Assembly (NCBI RefSeq): GCF_003945385.1
Contig: NZ_AP018920.1
Location: 4,092,001-4,156,000 of the forward strand
DNA: 64,000 nucleotides
Origin: Pseudonocardia autotrophica
Lineage (GTDB): Bacteria > Actinomycetota > Actinomycetes > Mycobacteriales > Pseudonocardiaceae
Direction: 5' to 3'
The stretch's first letter is position 1; each line of letters starts with the position of its first letter. Shown in pieces: positions 1 through 8,423 of the stretch. The notes beneath the pieces were generated by a model. The model was given only the letters and a program-made list of their open reading frames with translations, had not been told where the DNA came from and searched no databases. The position numbers and the translations under genes were made by a program.

Positions 1-612
1 TGGGCGACGATTCGCAATCGCGACCTCGTGCCGCCGGGAGAGCCCGTCAGCGAGGTCATGGTGTCGACGCTGACGGCAGCTCGCGACTCGGGTGCGATGT
101 CCCAGGAGCAGGTCGATGCCTACCTCAGCGAACTCGCGAACACCCGCGCCGACGTCTTCCTCGATTTCCTGACCGACGAGCTCCATCCGCACCTGCAGTC
201 GCGGCTGCGCGTGAGCGAATCCGGACACGGGCTCTTCGGCTACTCCTACGGAGGGCTCTTCGCGCTCTATGCATGGCTGCGCGATGCACCTCTGTTCTCC
301 ACCGTCGGCGCCGGCAGCCCCGGCGTCACATCGACGGAGAGCCAGATCTTCACCCTGATCGACGCATTGCCGGAACCCGATGCCGACTCGACCACTGCGC
401 GGCTGCACCTCACGCTGAACGAGGTCGAACTACTCGGCTCCATCCCGGTGTATCGCGGACTGGCGCAGAACATGCTGGCCGTCGTCGACCGTCTGCAGGA
501 CAAGGGGCGCTCGTCGGGGGTTTCCAGTGCACTGTTGCGTGAAACTCACGTCACCGGATTGCAGGCATCCTTTCTGGACTACCTGAAAGAGTGCCATTCG
601 CAGCCGGAGTAG
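1..612 (+). CDS. Alpha/beta-hydrolase putative esterase, 5'-truncated by window edge
   Basis: The reading frame is open from the first base of the window, so the GTG at 28 is probably internal and the true start lies upstream. The nucleophile elbow GYSYGG is visible near the middle, and ETHVTG near the C-terminus is a good candidate for the catalytic histidine. Size and layout fit the putative esterase family (esterase D, Fes or IroE-like serine hydrolases), which cleave ester bonds of small molecules or siderophores. No signal peptide can be judged because the N-terminus is missing. The substrate is unknown. The next gene runs the other way and ends about 100 bases downstream. Confidence 0.75.
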   Translation, partial: WATIRNRDLVPPGEPVSEVMVSTLTAARDSGAMSQEQVDAYLSELANTRADVFLDFLTDELHPHLQSRLRVSESGHGLFGYSYGGLFALYAWLRDAPLFSTVGAGSPGVTSTESQIFTLIDALPEPDADSTTARLHLTLNEVELLGSIPVYRGLAQNMLAVVDRLQDKGRSSGVSSALLRETHVTGLQASFLDYLKECHSQPE

Positions 613-718
613 GCCCTGGTGACGCTCTCGGAGTTGACCCGCTCCCCGCGGGGCGCGAGTTCGCGCCCCGCGGCTGTGACGATCCGATGCACCGCCCCGA
701 TGCCCTGAACTCCGGCTC

Positions 719-1177
719 CTACCAGGCGTCGGGCGCGATCTCGGCCGTCATCTCGCGCCACGAGACCGGCTCGGTGCAGTGCGCACAGGTCATCCGCGGG
801 GCGGCGGGATGGCCACAGCTGCGGTGGACCAGCCGCACCGGCGGCACGTCGTTCTTGTGCTTGTCGCCCCACGACATGAGCGCGAGCAACACCGGATAGA
901 GATCCGCCCCCTTGGCGGTGAGCCGGTACTCGTGACGTTCCGGGTTCTCCTGATAGGGCACCCGATCCAGCACGCCCTCGGCGACCAGGACCCGCAGCCG
1001 GTCGTTGAGCACCCCCGAGCCCAGCCCGAGCTTCGACCGGAAGTGGTCGTAGCGGCGTTCGCCGCGGAAACACTCGCGCAGGATCATCATCGTCCAGCGC
1101 TCGCCGATCACCGACCAGGTGCGGGCGACGGAGCAGTACACGTCCTGCAGATCGTCGTGCTTCACGTTCCAGATCAT
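719..1177 (-). CDS. HxlR family winged-helix transcriptional regulator
   Basis: A 152-residue protein if translation begins at the ATG at 1177 (N-terminus MIWNVKHDDLQDVYC); the frame stays open further upstream but would run into the divergent promoter. The core GERWTMMILRECF followed by RRYDHFRSKLG and LNDRLRVLVAEG is the HxlR winged helix. A Cys near residue 15 and a C-terminal CGH...CxxC cluster suggest redox or metal sensing, an inference only. It is divergent from the tautomerase gene with 91 bases between start codons, so it probably controls that gene and itself. Confidence 0.8.
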   Translation of the reverse strand: MIWNVKHDDLQDVYCSVARTWSVIGERWTMMILRECFRGERRYDHFRSKLGLGSGVLNDRLRVLVAEGVLDRVPYQENPERHEYRLTAKGADLYPVLLALMSWGDKHKNDVPPVRLVHRSCGHPAAPRMTCAHCTEPVSWREMTAEIAPDAW

Positions 1178-1268
1178 AAGACACGATTCGAGTCCATGCA
1201 GCTTGCGAGCCCGGCGACCACGCCCTACGGTCGGACTCGAATCAAGTCTCACTCCCTGGAGGTCGACG
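1178..1268. promoter_or_regulatory. Divergent promoter region, HxlR / tautomerase
   Basis: This 91-base spacer separates two divergent start codons and must hold both promoters and any HxlR operator. A GGAGG ribosome-binding site at about 1257-1261 precedes the tautomerase ATG. No strong inverted repeat was recognised here by eye. Confidence 0.4.
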
Positions 1269-1658
1269 ATGCCCTACTACCGGTTCACAGTCCCCGCCGG
1301 CGACGCGACGCTGCAGCACAAGGCCGAGGTCGCGGCGGCGGTGACGAAGGTCCACGTCGAGGTCACCGGTGCGCCCGCCGCCTACGTGCACTGCGCGTTC
1401 GTCGAGGTGCCGCAGGGCAGCGTCTTCGCCGGTGGTCGTGCCGTCGACGGCCCCCGGATGGTCGGGCTGATCCGGGAGGGCCGTTCCACGGAGGTGCGGG
1501 CGGCGCTCCTGCACGCGATCGCCGACGCGTGGTGCGCCGTCACCGGGGCACCGAAGGAGAGCGTGGCGATCTTCCTGCACGAAGTGCCCGGCGCGAACGT
1601 CCTGGAGGACGGTGAGATCCTCCCCGAAGCCGCCGACGATCCCGTGGTCGCCGGGTAG
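1269..1658 (+). CDS. Tautomerase family protein (4-OT / cis-CaaD-like)
   Basis: The 129-residue product begins Met-Pro-Tyr-Tyr, so removal of Met would expose the N-terminal proline that is the catalytic base in this superfamily. The body, with VTKVHVEVTGAP and YVHCAFVEVP and a second repeat-like half (VRAALLHAIADAW...), resembles the longer oxalocrotonate-tautomerase-like enzymes of the cis-CaaD type. The start at 1269 is set by a GGAGG Shine-Dalgarno about 8 bases upstream and by the Pro-1 requirement. The natural substrate may be an enol of a small keto acid, but this is not shown by the sequence. Control by the divergent HxlR gene is likely. Confidence 0.8.
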   Translation: MPYYRFTVPAGDATLQHKAEVAAAVTKVHVEVTGAPAAYVHCAFVEVPQGSVFAGGRAVDGPRMVGLIREGRSTEVRAALLHAIADAWCAVTGAPKESVAIFLHEVPGANVLEDGEILPEAADDPVVAG

Positions 1659-1773
1659 TCCGCCCGGCCGGCGGCCGTCGGTCGTCGGTCGAGGCGGCTC
1701 CGACGAGGTCGCGGATCCGCACCGGATCCGCACGGTGGGCCCATCGACCTCGACGACCTCCGAGCCGGTCACC

Positions 1774-2367
1774 TCACGCCAGAAGCGTGCCCGGGGCCGG
1801 CTGGTACGGCTGGAAGAAGTCGTTGGCAGGTGCCCCGGCCAGGGTGAGCACCAGCGACGGCACCGACACACCGTCGATCTGCTCGCGGATGATATCGGCA
1901 TGCCCCGCGTGCCGGGCCCACTCCTCGACCAGGTGCACCAGATGATGACGCGCGTGGATCGGCCGGGCGTCGAAGATCCCGTGCCACGGCGCAGGCGGCG
2001 CCATGGCGTCGGCGGCCGGGTCGGTTGCGGCGATCGCAGCCAGCAGCTGGATCCGCAGCTCGTCGAAGTCCTTGATTGTTCCGGCGACCGTCTCGTCCTC
2101 GCGGACGGTGAAGCTGTCGGTGAACGCGGCGAAGGCTGCCGCATCGACCGGCTGCTCGGCGACCTCGGTCGTCCACCGCTGCAGTGCGCCGCGCATGATG
2201 TGGGCCGCGTGCTTGATGATGCCGCCGACCGAGAGCGCACTCCGGCACGGCGTCTCGCGGGCCTGTTGCTCGGTCAGGCCGAACGCGGCGGCTCGGATGG
2301 CCGTGAGCTGCTCGTCGATGTAGTTGACCAGGCCTGTGGCTTCGTCGTGCCGGGCGGGTGGGTACAT
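1774..2367 (-). CDS. DinB / DUF664 family protein
   Basis: A 197-residue four-helix-bundle protein. The histidines in GGIIKHAAHIMRG and in IHARHHLVHLVEEW, followed by WARHAGHADIIREQIDG, are the typical metal-binding pattern of the DUF664 branch of DinB proteins, some of which are mycothiol- or bacillithiol-dependent S-transferases. Actinobacteria use mycothiol, so a mycothiol transferase role is possible but not proven. It stands alone between the tautomerase and a TetR gene transcribed in the same direction. Confidence 0.8.
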   Translation of the reverse strand: MYPPARHDEATGLVNYIDEQLTAIRAAAFGLTEQQARETPCRSALSVGGIIKHAAHIMRGALQRWTTEVAEQPVDAAAFAAFTDSFTVREDETVAGTIKDFDELRIQLLAAIAATDPAADAMAPPAPWHGIFDARPIHARHHLVHLVEEWARHAGHADIIREQIDGVSVPSLVLTLAGAPANDFFQPYQPAPGTLLA

Positions 2368-2471
2368 CGTGTGGCCTCCGGATCACCTGGGTGGGAGCCA
2401 TGACCCTGACAGCCGTAGCGGTCAGCTTCTGTCCTCGATCAGGCGGTCCGAGTGTCTGGATCGGCTCACAT

Positions 2472-3080
2472 TCACGGACCGGACGGACGCAGACCACTGA
2501 TCGCGACCGACAGCAGGCGCGCGCGCCGCTCCGGGTCGGGGCCGGCCTGTTCGTGAGCCCAGGAGGCTCCACCCATCAGCGCGACGACGTCCGGCACGGT
2601 CAGATCCTGCCGGATCCGATCAGCCCGCTGAGCCCGGCGGAGCAGTCCGCCGATCGCGTCGTAGAGCCGCTCGACGACCTCCGGGTTCGTGTCCTTGACG
2701 TCCTGCACGTCGGTGCCGGAACGAGCGAGCGCTGCGCTGAACTGGTGCTTCGTCGCCGATAGTTCGACCCATCGGTGGAAGAACGAGACGAAGGCGGCGT
2801 CGGCGTCGGCCGCCTCGCCGAGCTGCTCGGCCTCGACGGTCAGCTGCGTGAGACGCCCGACCACGACCGCCTCGATCAACAGCTCCTTCGTGGGGAAATG
2901 CCGGAACACCGTGCCGATGGCGACGCCGGCCCGGCGAGCCACCTCCTCCGTGGAGGCGGTCGGACCGGTCTCGGAGAAGACCTCGTCGGCGGCTTCGAGC
3001 ACCCGCTCGCGGTTCCGGCGCGCATCGGCCCGGAGCCGCGTCGGCGGAGTGTGGGCAGCAGCCTCGCCCCGCGTCGCCAT
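2472..3080 (-). CDS. TetR/AcrR family transcriptional regulator
   Basis: A 202-residue protein with an N-terminal TetR DNA-binding domain: RERVLEAADEVFSETG, then the recognition part VARRAGVAIGTVFRHF with FPTKELLIEAV. The C-terminal half is an all-helical ligand domain with no recognisable ligand signature. It is divergent from an SDR gene, and a 49-base near-perfect palindrome lies between the two starts; repression of the SDR is the obvious inference. Confidence 0.88.
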   Translation of the reverse strand: MATRGEAAAHTPPTRLRADARRNRERVLEAADEVFSETGPTASTEEVARRAGVAIGTVFRHFPTKELLIEAVVVGRLTQLTVEAEQLGEAADADAAFVSFFHRWVELSATKHQFSAALARSGTDVQDVKDTNPEVVERLYDAIGGLLRRAQRADRIRQDLTVPDVVALMGGASWAHEQAGPDPERRARLLSVAISGLRPSGP

Positions 3081-3171
3081 GTACTCCCCCGCCCTGCACC
3101 CCGCCGCCTCGGCCCCGGCCGGCAGTGGTCCTGTCGCCCGGCCACGCTACCGCGGCGGTCTACGCGCCGAT

Positions 3172-3220
3172 TAAGTCGAGTGGATACTCATTATAGTAAA
3201 ATGAGCACCTACTCGACTTA
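3172..3220. promoter_or_regulatory. 49-bp palindromic operator with embedded -10-like sequence
   Basis: Outer arms TAAGTCGAGT (3172-3181) and ACTCGACTTA (3211-3220) are perfect inverted repeats, and inner arms CTCATT (3187-3192) and AATGAG (3200-3205) share the same centre at 3196. The TATAGT inside can serve as a -10 box for the SDR gene, so a bound regulator would block RNA polymerase. The ATG at 3201 lies inside the palindrome, which is why the later ATG at 3243 was chosen as start of the SDR. The adjacent TetR is the likely ligand. Confidence 0.7.
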
Positions 3221-3242
3221 CACCCTGGGAGATGCGACCCCG

Positions 3243-4148
3243 ATGACAACGATCGTGATGACCGGCGGAACCTCCGGATTCGGGCTGCTGACCGCGCACC
3301 GGTTCCTCGAGACTCCGTCCACCCGGCTCCTGCTCGGAGCCCGCGGGCCCGCCCCGGCCGGGGCGGAGACGATCCCGCTCGATCTCGCGCGGCTGTCGAG
3401 CGTGCGCTCGTTCGCCGAGGGCGTGGCTGACCGACTCGGTACCGGCCTGATCGACGCCGTCGTGCTCAACGCGGGCGTCAGCCCTCCCGACGTCGACGGC
3501 CGGACACCCGACGGCTTCGAAACCGCGTTCGCCGTGAACCACCTCGCCCACTACCTGCTCCTCCGATTGTTGGCGCCCCGCCTCGCACCGGAGGCCGTCA
3601 TCGTGCTGACGACCAGCGGCACCCACGACCCCGCCGGCGGCACCATGATTCCGCCGCCCCGGCACGCGAACGCCGAACTGTTGGCCCACCCCGAACGCGA
3701 CCCGGGGCAGGAGACGAGGCCTCGCGCGGCGGCGGGACAGGCCTACTCGTCATCGAAGCTCTGCAACATCCTCACCGCGCGCGCACTCGCGCTGCAGCCG
3801 GAGGTGACGGCGAAGAACGTGACGGTGCTGGCATACGACCCGGGCCCCACCCCGGGAACCGGTCTGCTCCGCAACGCACCGCCGATGGCGGGCCTCGCGT
3901 GGCGCGCTTCCGGCCCCCTCCTGCGCAGGCTGGTCCGGCGCTTCAACAGCAAGGAGGCAGTCGGCGGAAACCTGGCCGCGATCGCGCTGGGAACCGTCCG
4001 GCCGGCTGCCGGTCAGTACTACGCGGCCGTCCGGCGCGACGAGCTCACCTGGACCAGGCCATCGGAGCTGGCTCGCGACGACCGTGCCCGGGACGCGCTG
4101 TGGCAGGACAGCGCGGTGCTGCTCGGCCTGGAGGCGGACCGTTCCTGA
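3243..4148 (+). CDS. SDR family NAD(P)-dependent oxidoreductase (protochlorophyllide-reductase-like)
   Basis: The 301-residue product starts MTTIVMTGGTSGFG, giving the TGxxxGxG dinucleotide fold, then LNAGVSPP in place of NNAG, and the catalytic YSSSK at about residue 170. The long segment after the active site and the overall layout resemble the light-independent SDRs often named after protochlorophyllide reductase or retinol dehydrogenases. GGGAG at 3227-3231 is an acceptable ribosome-binding site. The substrate is probably a hydrophobic aldehyde, ketone or alcohol; this is inferred. It is likely induced when the divergent TetR releases the palindrome upstream. Confidence 0.82.
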   Translation: MTTIVMTGGTSGFGLLTAHRFLETPSTRLLLGARGPAPAGAETIPLDLARLSSVRSFAEGVADRLGTGLIDAVVLNAGVSPPDVDGRTPDGFETAFAVNHLAHYLLLRLLAPRLAPEAVIVLTTSGTHDPAGGTMIPPPRHANAELLAHPERDPGQETRPRAAAGQAYSSSKLCNILTARALALQPEVTAKNVTVLAYDPGPTPGTGLLRNAPPMAGLAWRASGPLLRRLVRRFNSKEAVGGNLAAIALGTVRPAAGQYYAAVRRDELTWTRPSELARDDRARDALWQDSAVLLGLEADRS

Positions 4149-4204
4149 CCCGACGGTGGCTCGGCCACCGGCCCGCCCCGTCGAGCAGGTTGCGCACGAC
4201 CTGC

Positions 4205-4615
4205 TCAGTCGTCGTCCCGGTCGATGTCGTGGTCGAGGATCTCTCCGGTGACGGCATCGACGTCGATCTCGTGCTCGACGGCGCCGTCCCGGATCTCGAT
4301 CTCCCAGTGGTCGCGGTCGTACCGGTCGTCGTCGTCATCGAGGTCGGCCCGGTCGAACTCGACCTCGGTGACCCGCCCGGCGCCCGCCCGATCCAGTGCG
4401 ATCCGCTCGGCGGTGGCCCGGTCGACGACCGGCTGCGGGGTGCCCTGTGCGGCAGGGTCCGGACCGGCCCCGGGGAGCTCCGGTGCGCTCGCCGCGGCCG
4501 GTGCGACCGGAACCTGGGCGGCGCCGGAGCCGGAGCCGAGGGCCAGCGCGGTTCCACCACCGATCAGGAGCAGGCCGGTGGCGGCGATGGCGGCGATGGT
4601 CGTCCTGGTGAGCAT
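4205..4615 (-). CDS. Secreted PepSY-domain protein
   Basis: A 136-residue protein with an N-terminal signal or anchor sequence (LTRTTIAAIAATGLLLIGGG), an Ala/Pro-rich linker, and a single PepSY-type domain with ATAERIALDRAGAGRVTEVE and the acidic HWEIEIRDGAVEHEIDVDA. The C-terminal third is very rich in Asp, which suggests cation binding. PepSY proteins act outside the membrane, often as protease or envelope-stress modulators. The gene lies downstream of, and in the same direction as, a response regulator/sensor kinase pair, a common arrangement in actinobacteria, so it is a likely target of that system. Confidence 0.75.
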   Translation of the reverse strand: MLTRTTIAAIAATGLLLIGGGTALALGSGSGAAQVPVAPAAASAPELPGAGPDPAAQGTPQPVVDRATAERIALDRAGAGRVTEVEFDRADLDDDDDRYDRDHWEIEIRDGAVEHEIDVDAVTGEILDHDIDRDDD

Positions 4616-4703
4616 TCGGGATCGTCCTCCGTGACGTCGGGTGAGCGGCTGTCGCTCGGTGTCGGGACGAACGATGCCGCCGGGGGCACCAAGGCCGCGC
4701 TAC

Positions 4704-4732
4704 CTGATCCCTAACGCCGCGTTAGTGATCAG
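4704..4732. promoter_or_regulatory. 29-bp palindrome upstream of the PepSY gene
   Basis: Arms CTGATC and CTAACGC (4704-4709, 4711-4717) pair with GCGTTAG and GATCAG (4719-4725, 4727-4732) around a centre at 4718. It lies about 90-120 bases before the PepSY start. It may be an operator for the neighbouring response regulator or a hairpin ending the kinase transcript; no T-run follows, which weakens the terminator reading. Confidence 0.5.
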
Positions 4733-4855
4733 CGGGGCCGATCCCGACCTGCACCACCGGGGGCGTATCGATCGGGCAGCCCGAACAGGCGGGGTGCGGC
4801 CCGGTCGCGAGGGGGCTCCCAACGGGGCTCGGAAGCCCGGAAGCGGGTGACGGTC

Positions 4856-6133
4856 TCAGCGCTGCGGACCGGCGAGCTCCAGGACCACCTGCAGCCCCGC
4901 CCCCGGCGGACCGGACAGGATCAGCCGTCCCCCGGTGGCGTCGGCGGTCCGGCGGGCGATGTCCAGCCCCAGGCCGGTGGACCCGCCGCCGCTCACCCCC
5001 CGCGAGGTCGGGTCGGCACCCGGCGGCAGGCCGGGGCCCGCGTCGTGCACGACCAGCCGGGCACCACCCGCGGTGCGCCTGCTCAGCTCGACGCCGAACG
5101 CCGTCCCGTCCGGCGTGTGCGCGAAGACGTTGCCCAGCAGCGCGTCCACACACGCCTGCAGGTCGCCGGGAGCGCAACCGACCGGCAGCGGGCCGTCCGC
5201 CAGGTCCAGGGTGACGGCGCGGTCGGTGTCCTCGGCGAGCACCTGCCAGAACGCGACCCGCTCCCGGACGACGGCGGCGGCGTCGGCGGCCCGGCCCTCG
5301 CCGCCGCGCCGCCGGGCCTGCTCGATGGCGCCGGTGACGGCCCGCTGCACGCCGTCCACCCCGGATGAGATCCGGGCGGACTCGTCGGGGTCGCGTAGCG
5401 CCTCGGCGTCGAGGCGCAGCGCGGTCAGCGGGGTGCGGACCCGGTGTGCGAGATCGGCGACGTTCTCCCGTTCCTCCCGCAGCAGTTCCGAGATCCGCCC
5501 GGCGAGCCCGTTCAGCGCGCGGGCGACGACACCGAGCTCGGCGGGGGCATCCGGGTCGGCACGGGCCGCGAGATCGCCGCCGGCCAGCTGCTCGGACACC
5601 CCGGACAGGTCGGTGGTGGCGTCCACCAGCGAACGTGCCAACCGGTCGGCGATCAGCAGCCCGCCCGCCAGCAGGGCGAGCGACAGTCCGGCCAGGAGCA
5701 GCCAGGAGCGGGCGACGCCGCGGGTCAGCTCGGCGTCCGGCACGAACACCCGGATCACGCTGTTGCCCGCCGTCGCACCCTGGACGGAGAACACCATCTC
5801 CCGCCCGCCGGGTGCCTCGGTCGACGCACTCACCCCACGCAGCCCCAGCTCGACCAGGTCGCTGCGCGGTGCCGGCGCTCCGAGAACGGTCCCGTCGGCC
5901 AGGACCACCGACACGTCCCCGGCGTTGCGGTCGTCGGCCAGCGCGACGGTGGGCTCCATGGTGGCCCGGTCGGCGGTCGCGACCAGCGGGGTCAGCGACT
6001 GAGCCTGGGTGGTCGCGGTGGACAGCGCGGTGTCCACCGCGACCGTCCGGACCAGCACCGCCAGCGGGACGGCGAACGCCACCAGCACCAGCAGCACGGT
6101 CGCCCCGACGAGCACCAGGATCCGGCGCCGCAT
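4856..6133 (-). CDS. Two-component sensor histidine kinase
   Basis: A 425-residue membrane kinase. Transmembrane segments are seen near residues 5-28 and 142-162 with an extracytoplasmic sensor between them, then a HAMP region (about 165-220), the phospho-acceptor motif VADLAHRVRTPLTAL with His230, and a HATPase domain with N box LLGNVFAHTPDG (Asn335), G1 HDAGPGLPP and G2 GSTGLGLDIARR. Its start overlaps the stop codon of the response regulator gene by one base (TGATG), so the two are translationally coupled. The ligand is unknown. Confidence 0.92.
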   Translation of the reverse strand: MRRRILVLVGATVLLVLVAFAVPLAVLVRTVAVDTALSTATTQAQSLTPLVATADRATMEPTVALADDRNAGDVSVVLADGTVLGAPAPRSDLVELGLRGVSASTEAPGGREMVFSVQGATAGNSVIRVFVPDAELTRGVARSWLLLAGLSLALLAGGLLIADRLARSLVDATTDLSGVSEQLAGGDLAARADPDAPAELGVVARALNGLAGRISELLREERENVADLAHRVRTPLTALRLDAEALRDPDESARISSGVDGVQRAVTGAIEQARRRGGEGRAADAAAVVRERVAFWQVLAEDTDRAVTLDLADGPLPVGCAPGDLQACVDALLGNVFAHTPDGTAFGVELSRRTAGGARLVVHDAGPGLPPGADPTSRGVSGGGSTGLGLDIARRTADATGGRLILSGPPGAGLQVVLELAGPQR

Positions 6134-6831
6134 CAGCCGCTGCCCGGTGGGCCGTCAGGGGCCGACAGCCGGATCCCGACCCCGCGTACCGAATGCAGGT
6201 AGCGGGCCCGCTGCGCGGTCTCGCCGAGCTTGCGGCGCAGCCAGGACAGGTGCACGTCGACGGTCTTGTCGGCGCCGCCGTAGGGCTGCCGCCACACCTC
6301 GGTGACCAGTTCCCGCTTACTGACGACCTGGTCGGCGCGGGCGGCCAGATAGTGCAGCAGGTCGAACTCGCGCGGGGTCAGCTCCAACTCGGTGCCGTCG
6401 AGCCGGGCGCGCCGCGACCGCGGGTCCACCGACAGCTCCCCGACGACCACGGTCGGATCCGGCGATCCGTCGCCGAGCCGGCGCAGCACCGCCCGGATCC
6501 GGGCGTCCAGCTGGGCCGCGGCGAACGGCTTGACCAGGTAGTCGTCGGCGCCGGCATCGAGCACCGCGACGATCTCCGACTCGTCGTCGCGGGCGGTCGC
6601 GACGATCACCGGGACACTGCTGGCGCCACGCAGCATCCGCAGCATGGTGGTGCCGTCCATGTCGGGCAGGCCGAGATCGAGCACCACCAGATCCGGCCGG
6701 TTCCCGACGGCGGACTCCAACCCGGTCATCGCGGTCGGCGCGGAGTCGACGGCGTGTCCGCGCTCACCCAGACCGCGGATCAGCGCACCGCGGATGGCGG
6801 GGTCGTCCTCGACGATCAGGATCTGGGCCAC
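6133..6831 (-). CDS. OmpR/PhoB-type response regulator
   Basis: A 232-residue regulator. The receiver domain has the acidic pair at residues 9-10, the phosphorylated Asp52 in LVVLDLGLPDMDG and the conserved Lys in YLVKPFA. The C-terminal winged helix (about 130-225) shows LTPREFDLLHYLAARA and VDVHLSWLRRKLG. It is the first gene of the pair with the kinase. Divergent from it is a small membrane-anchored protein gene, and a PepSY gene follows the kinase; both are plausible targets. A GCGTTA element shared by both upstream regions supports this weakly. Confidence 0.92.
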   Translation of the reverse strand: MAQILIVEDDPAIRGALIRGLGERGHAVDSAPTAMTGLESAVGNRPDLVVLDLGLPDMDGTTMLRMLRGASSVPVIVATARDDESEIVAVLDAGADDYLVKPFAAAQLDARIRAVLRRLGDGSPDPTVVVGELSVDPRSRRARLDGTELELTPREFDLLHYLAARADQVVSKRELVTEVWRQPYGGADKTVDVHLSWLRRKLGETAQRARYLHSVRGVGIRLSAPDGPPGSG

Positions 6832-6928
6832 GAGACCAGAACCTAGTTGCCCGCCCCGGCCGCGTGGGCGCCCCGGACGGGCTTTCGGGCCTCCTTAGGG
6901 ATGCGTTAACCGTCTGCCGGGGCATCCT
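6832..6928. promoter_or_regulatory. Divergent promoter of the response regulator operon
   Basis: The spacer carries CCTTAGGGATGCGTTAACC near 6892-6910. The GCGTTA core also occurs in the palindrome upstream of the PepSY gene. OmpR-type regulators usually bind direct repeats of this spacing, so this is a candidate autoregulatory site. Confidence 0.35.
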
Positions 6929-7417
6929 GTGCGGGTGAACCCACCGAACAGGCGCACCACCCGGATCGGGCTCGCCGCCGGGCTGTGGGTCGCCGCGGCG
7001 GCAGGCGCGCTGCTGCTGGGCCTGACCGCGGTCGGCGCCATCGGCAGCGGCCTGGCCGGCGGCCGGTCGGTGCAGCCGCTCGCCGCAGAGGAGGTCAGGG
7101 CCGAGCTGGACCGGCACGGCGGCCCCGCGACGGGTCCCGCACCCGGTACGACTCCCGGCACCGGTTCGGCACCCGGCCCCGCGCCGGAGCCGGTCGGCGT
7201 GGTCCCGGCCGGTGCGGCCGGGACGATCCTGGTCCGCTGCGAGGGCGGAACGCCGTACGTGGTGTCGGTGAACCCGGCGCAGGGCTTCGAGCGCGATGAC
7301 GACGACCTCTCGCCGGACCAGGTCGAGTTCGACGGCGACGACGTCGACGTCCGGGTCACCCTGAGCTGTGCCGACGGCACCCCGGCCGGCCGGGTCGAGA
7401 CGATCCCCGACGACTGA
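6929..7417 (+). CDS. Membrane-anchored hypothetical protein, two-component target candidate
   Basis: About 162 residues. A single transmembrane segment lies at roughly residues 12-40 (Gly/Ala/Leu-rich), followed by a Pro/Gly/Thr-rich linker near residues 68-92 and a small C-terminal domain with two cysteines (LVRCEGG and TLSCADG) that may form a disulfide outside the cell. The family is not recognised. The GTG at 6929 and the GTG two codons later are both possible starts. It is divergent from the response regulator, suggesting an envelope function under its control. Confidence 0.6.
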   Translation: MRVNPPNRRTTRIGLAAGLWVAAAAGALLLGLTAVGAIGSGLAGGRSVQPLAAEEVRAELDRHGGPATGPAPGTTPGTGSAPGPAPEPVGVVPAGAAGTILVRCEGGTPYVVSVNPAQGFERDDDDLSPDQVEFDGDDVDVRVTLSCADGTPAGRVETIPDD

Positions 7418-7471
7418 GCATCCCGGACACCACCCGTGCCTCGACCGGGACCGCCCACCACCGCCGGCGCG

Positions 7472-7560
7472 CACGCGGACCGCTCACTCCGATCGAGTTC
7501 GAGGCGCTGCTCGACACCGCCCACGTGACCTGCCCCACCTACCAAGATCGGGTCAGCCGA
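7472..7560 (+). pseudogene. Possible C-terminal scrap of an IS3-type transposase
   Basis: In one forward frame this stretch reads ARGPLTPIEFEALLDTAH, which resembles the last residues of IS3-family OrfB proteins (GxLTPxEFE). Nothing of the catalytic domain remains and no inverted repeat is evident. The match is short, so the call is tentative. Confidence 0.25.
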
Positions 7561-7627
7561 TCTCGGGGCAGCCCCGGCGCCCGAGAAGTCGGCTGCACGG
7601 CCCGGGCAACCACGCCACCGTTCCACC

Positions 7628-8400
7628 GTGACCGCCAACGGTGAACGCACGGATCGTGCAGCCCGGCGTGTGGGGATCGCCGGCGGCGCGCTCATGGCCG
7701 TGACCTTCGGGATGGCCCGCTACGCCTACGGCCTCACCCTGCCCGCCGTCCGCGCGGACCTCGGCCTCTCCGACGCCGTACTCGGACTGATCGCCGGCGG
7801 AACGTTCCTCGGATTCCTGCTCGCGCTGCTGCTCGCGACACCGGTGTCCGCACGTGTCGGCCCACGAGCCACCACAACCCTCGGCGGCCTCGGTGCCGCG
7901 ACCGGCAGCGTCATCATCTCCACCGCTCACGCACCGTCCGTCCTCGCAGCCGGAGCGCTGCTCGCGGGTAGCGCGGCCGGCTGGGTGTGGGCTCCTTACT
8001 CCGACATCGCCGCCCAGGTCGCACGCCCCGGGGAACGGCAGCGCCTGCTGGCATGGATCACCACCGGAGCCGCCGCCGGGCTGCTCGCCGTCGGACCGCT
8101 CGCGCTCGCGACGTCGACGTGGCTGTCCTGGCGCTGGCTGTGGGCGGCGCTGGCCGTCCTCGCCGCCGGCGCGACGGCGTACTTCACCTACGCTGCCGAC
8201 AGCGCCGAGCGGGGCGGACTGGGCGCGGCCGCCGGCCCCATCGTGTTCACCCTCGTCGGACTCACCGGGCTCGCCGGACTCCGGACGGGCACGCTCGTGA
8301 CCCGCTTCCGGCCGGGCCCGGTCGCTGCCTGCTCGCTGGTGCTGACGGCCGCATCGCTGGCGCTGCTCGGACTCGGGGCCGGATCGCCGCCATCCGAGCA
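7628..8400 (+). pseudogene. Truncated MFS transporter (YbfB/YjiJ-like)
   Basis: The frame starts like a normal 12-helix major facilitator: ARYAYGLTLPAVRADLGLSD, then five to six hydrophobic helices with a loop after TATPVSARVG-like sequence. After about residue 187 the protein jumps to a segment resembling helix 8 (FTLVGLTGLAGL then TGTLVTRF), so helix 7 appears deleted, and homology ends near residue 257. The frame then runs on antisense-like through the following VOC gene with no transporter character. It is therefore a decayed gene with an internal deletion and lost C-terminal third. Confidence 0.65.
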
Positions 8401-8423
8401 GAAGGAGTGCCACTCTTGCAGCC

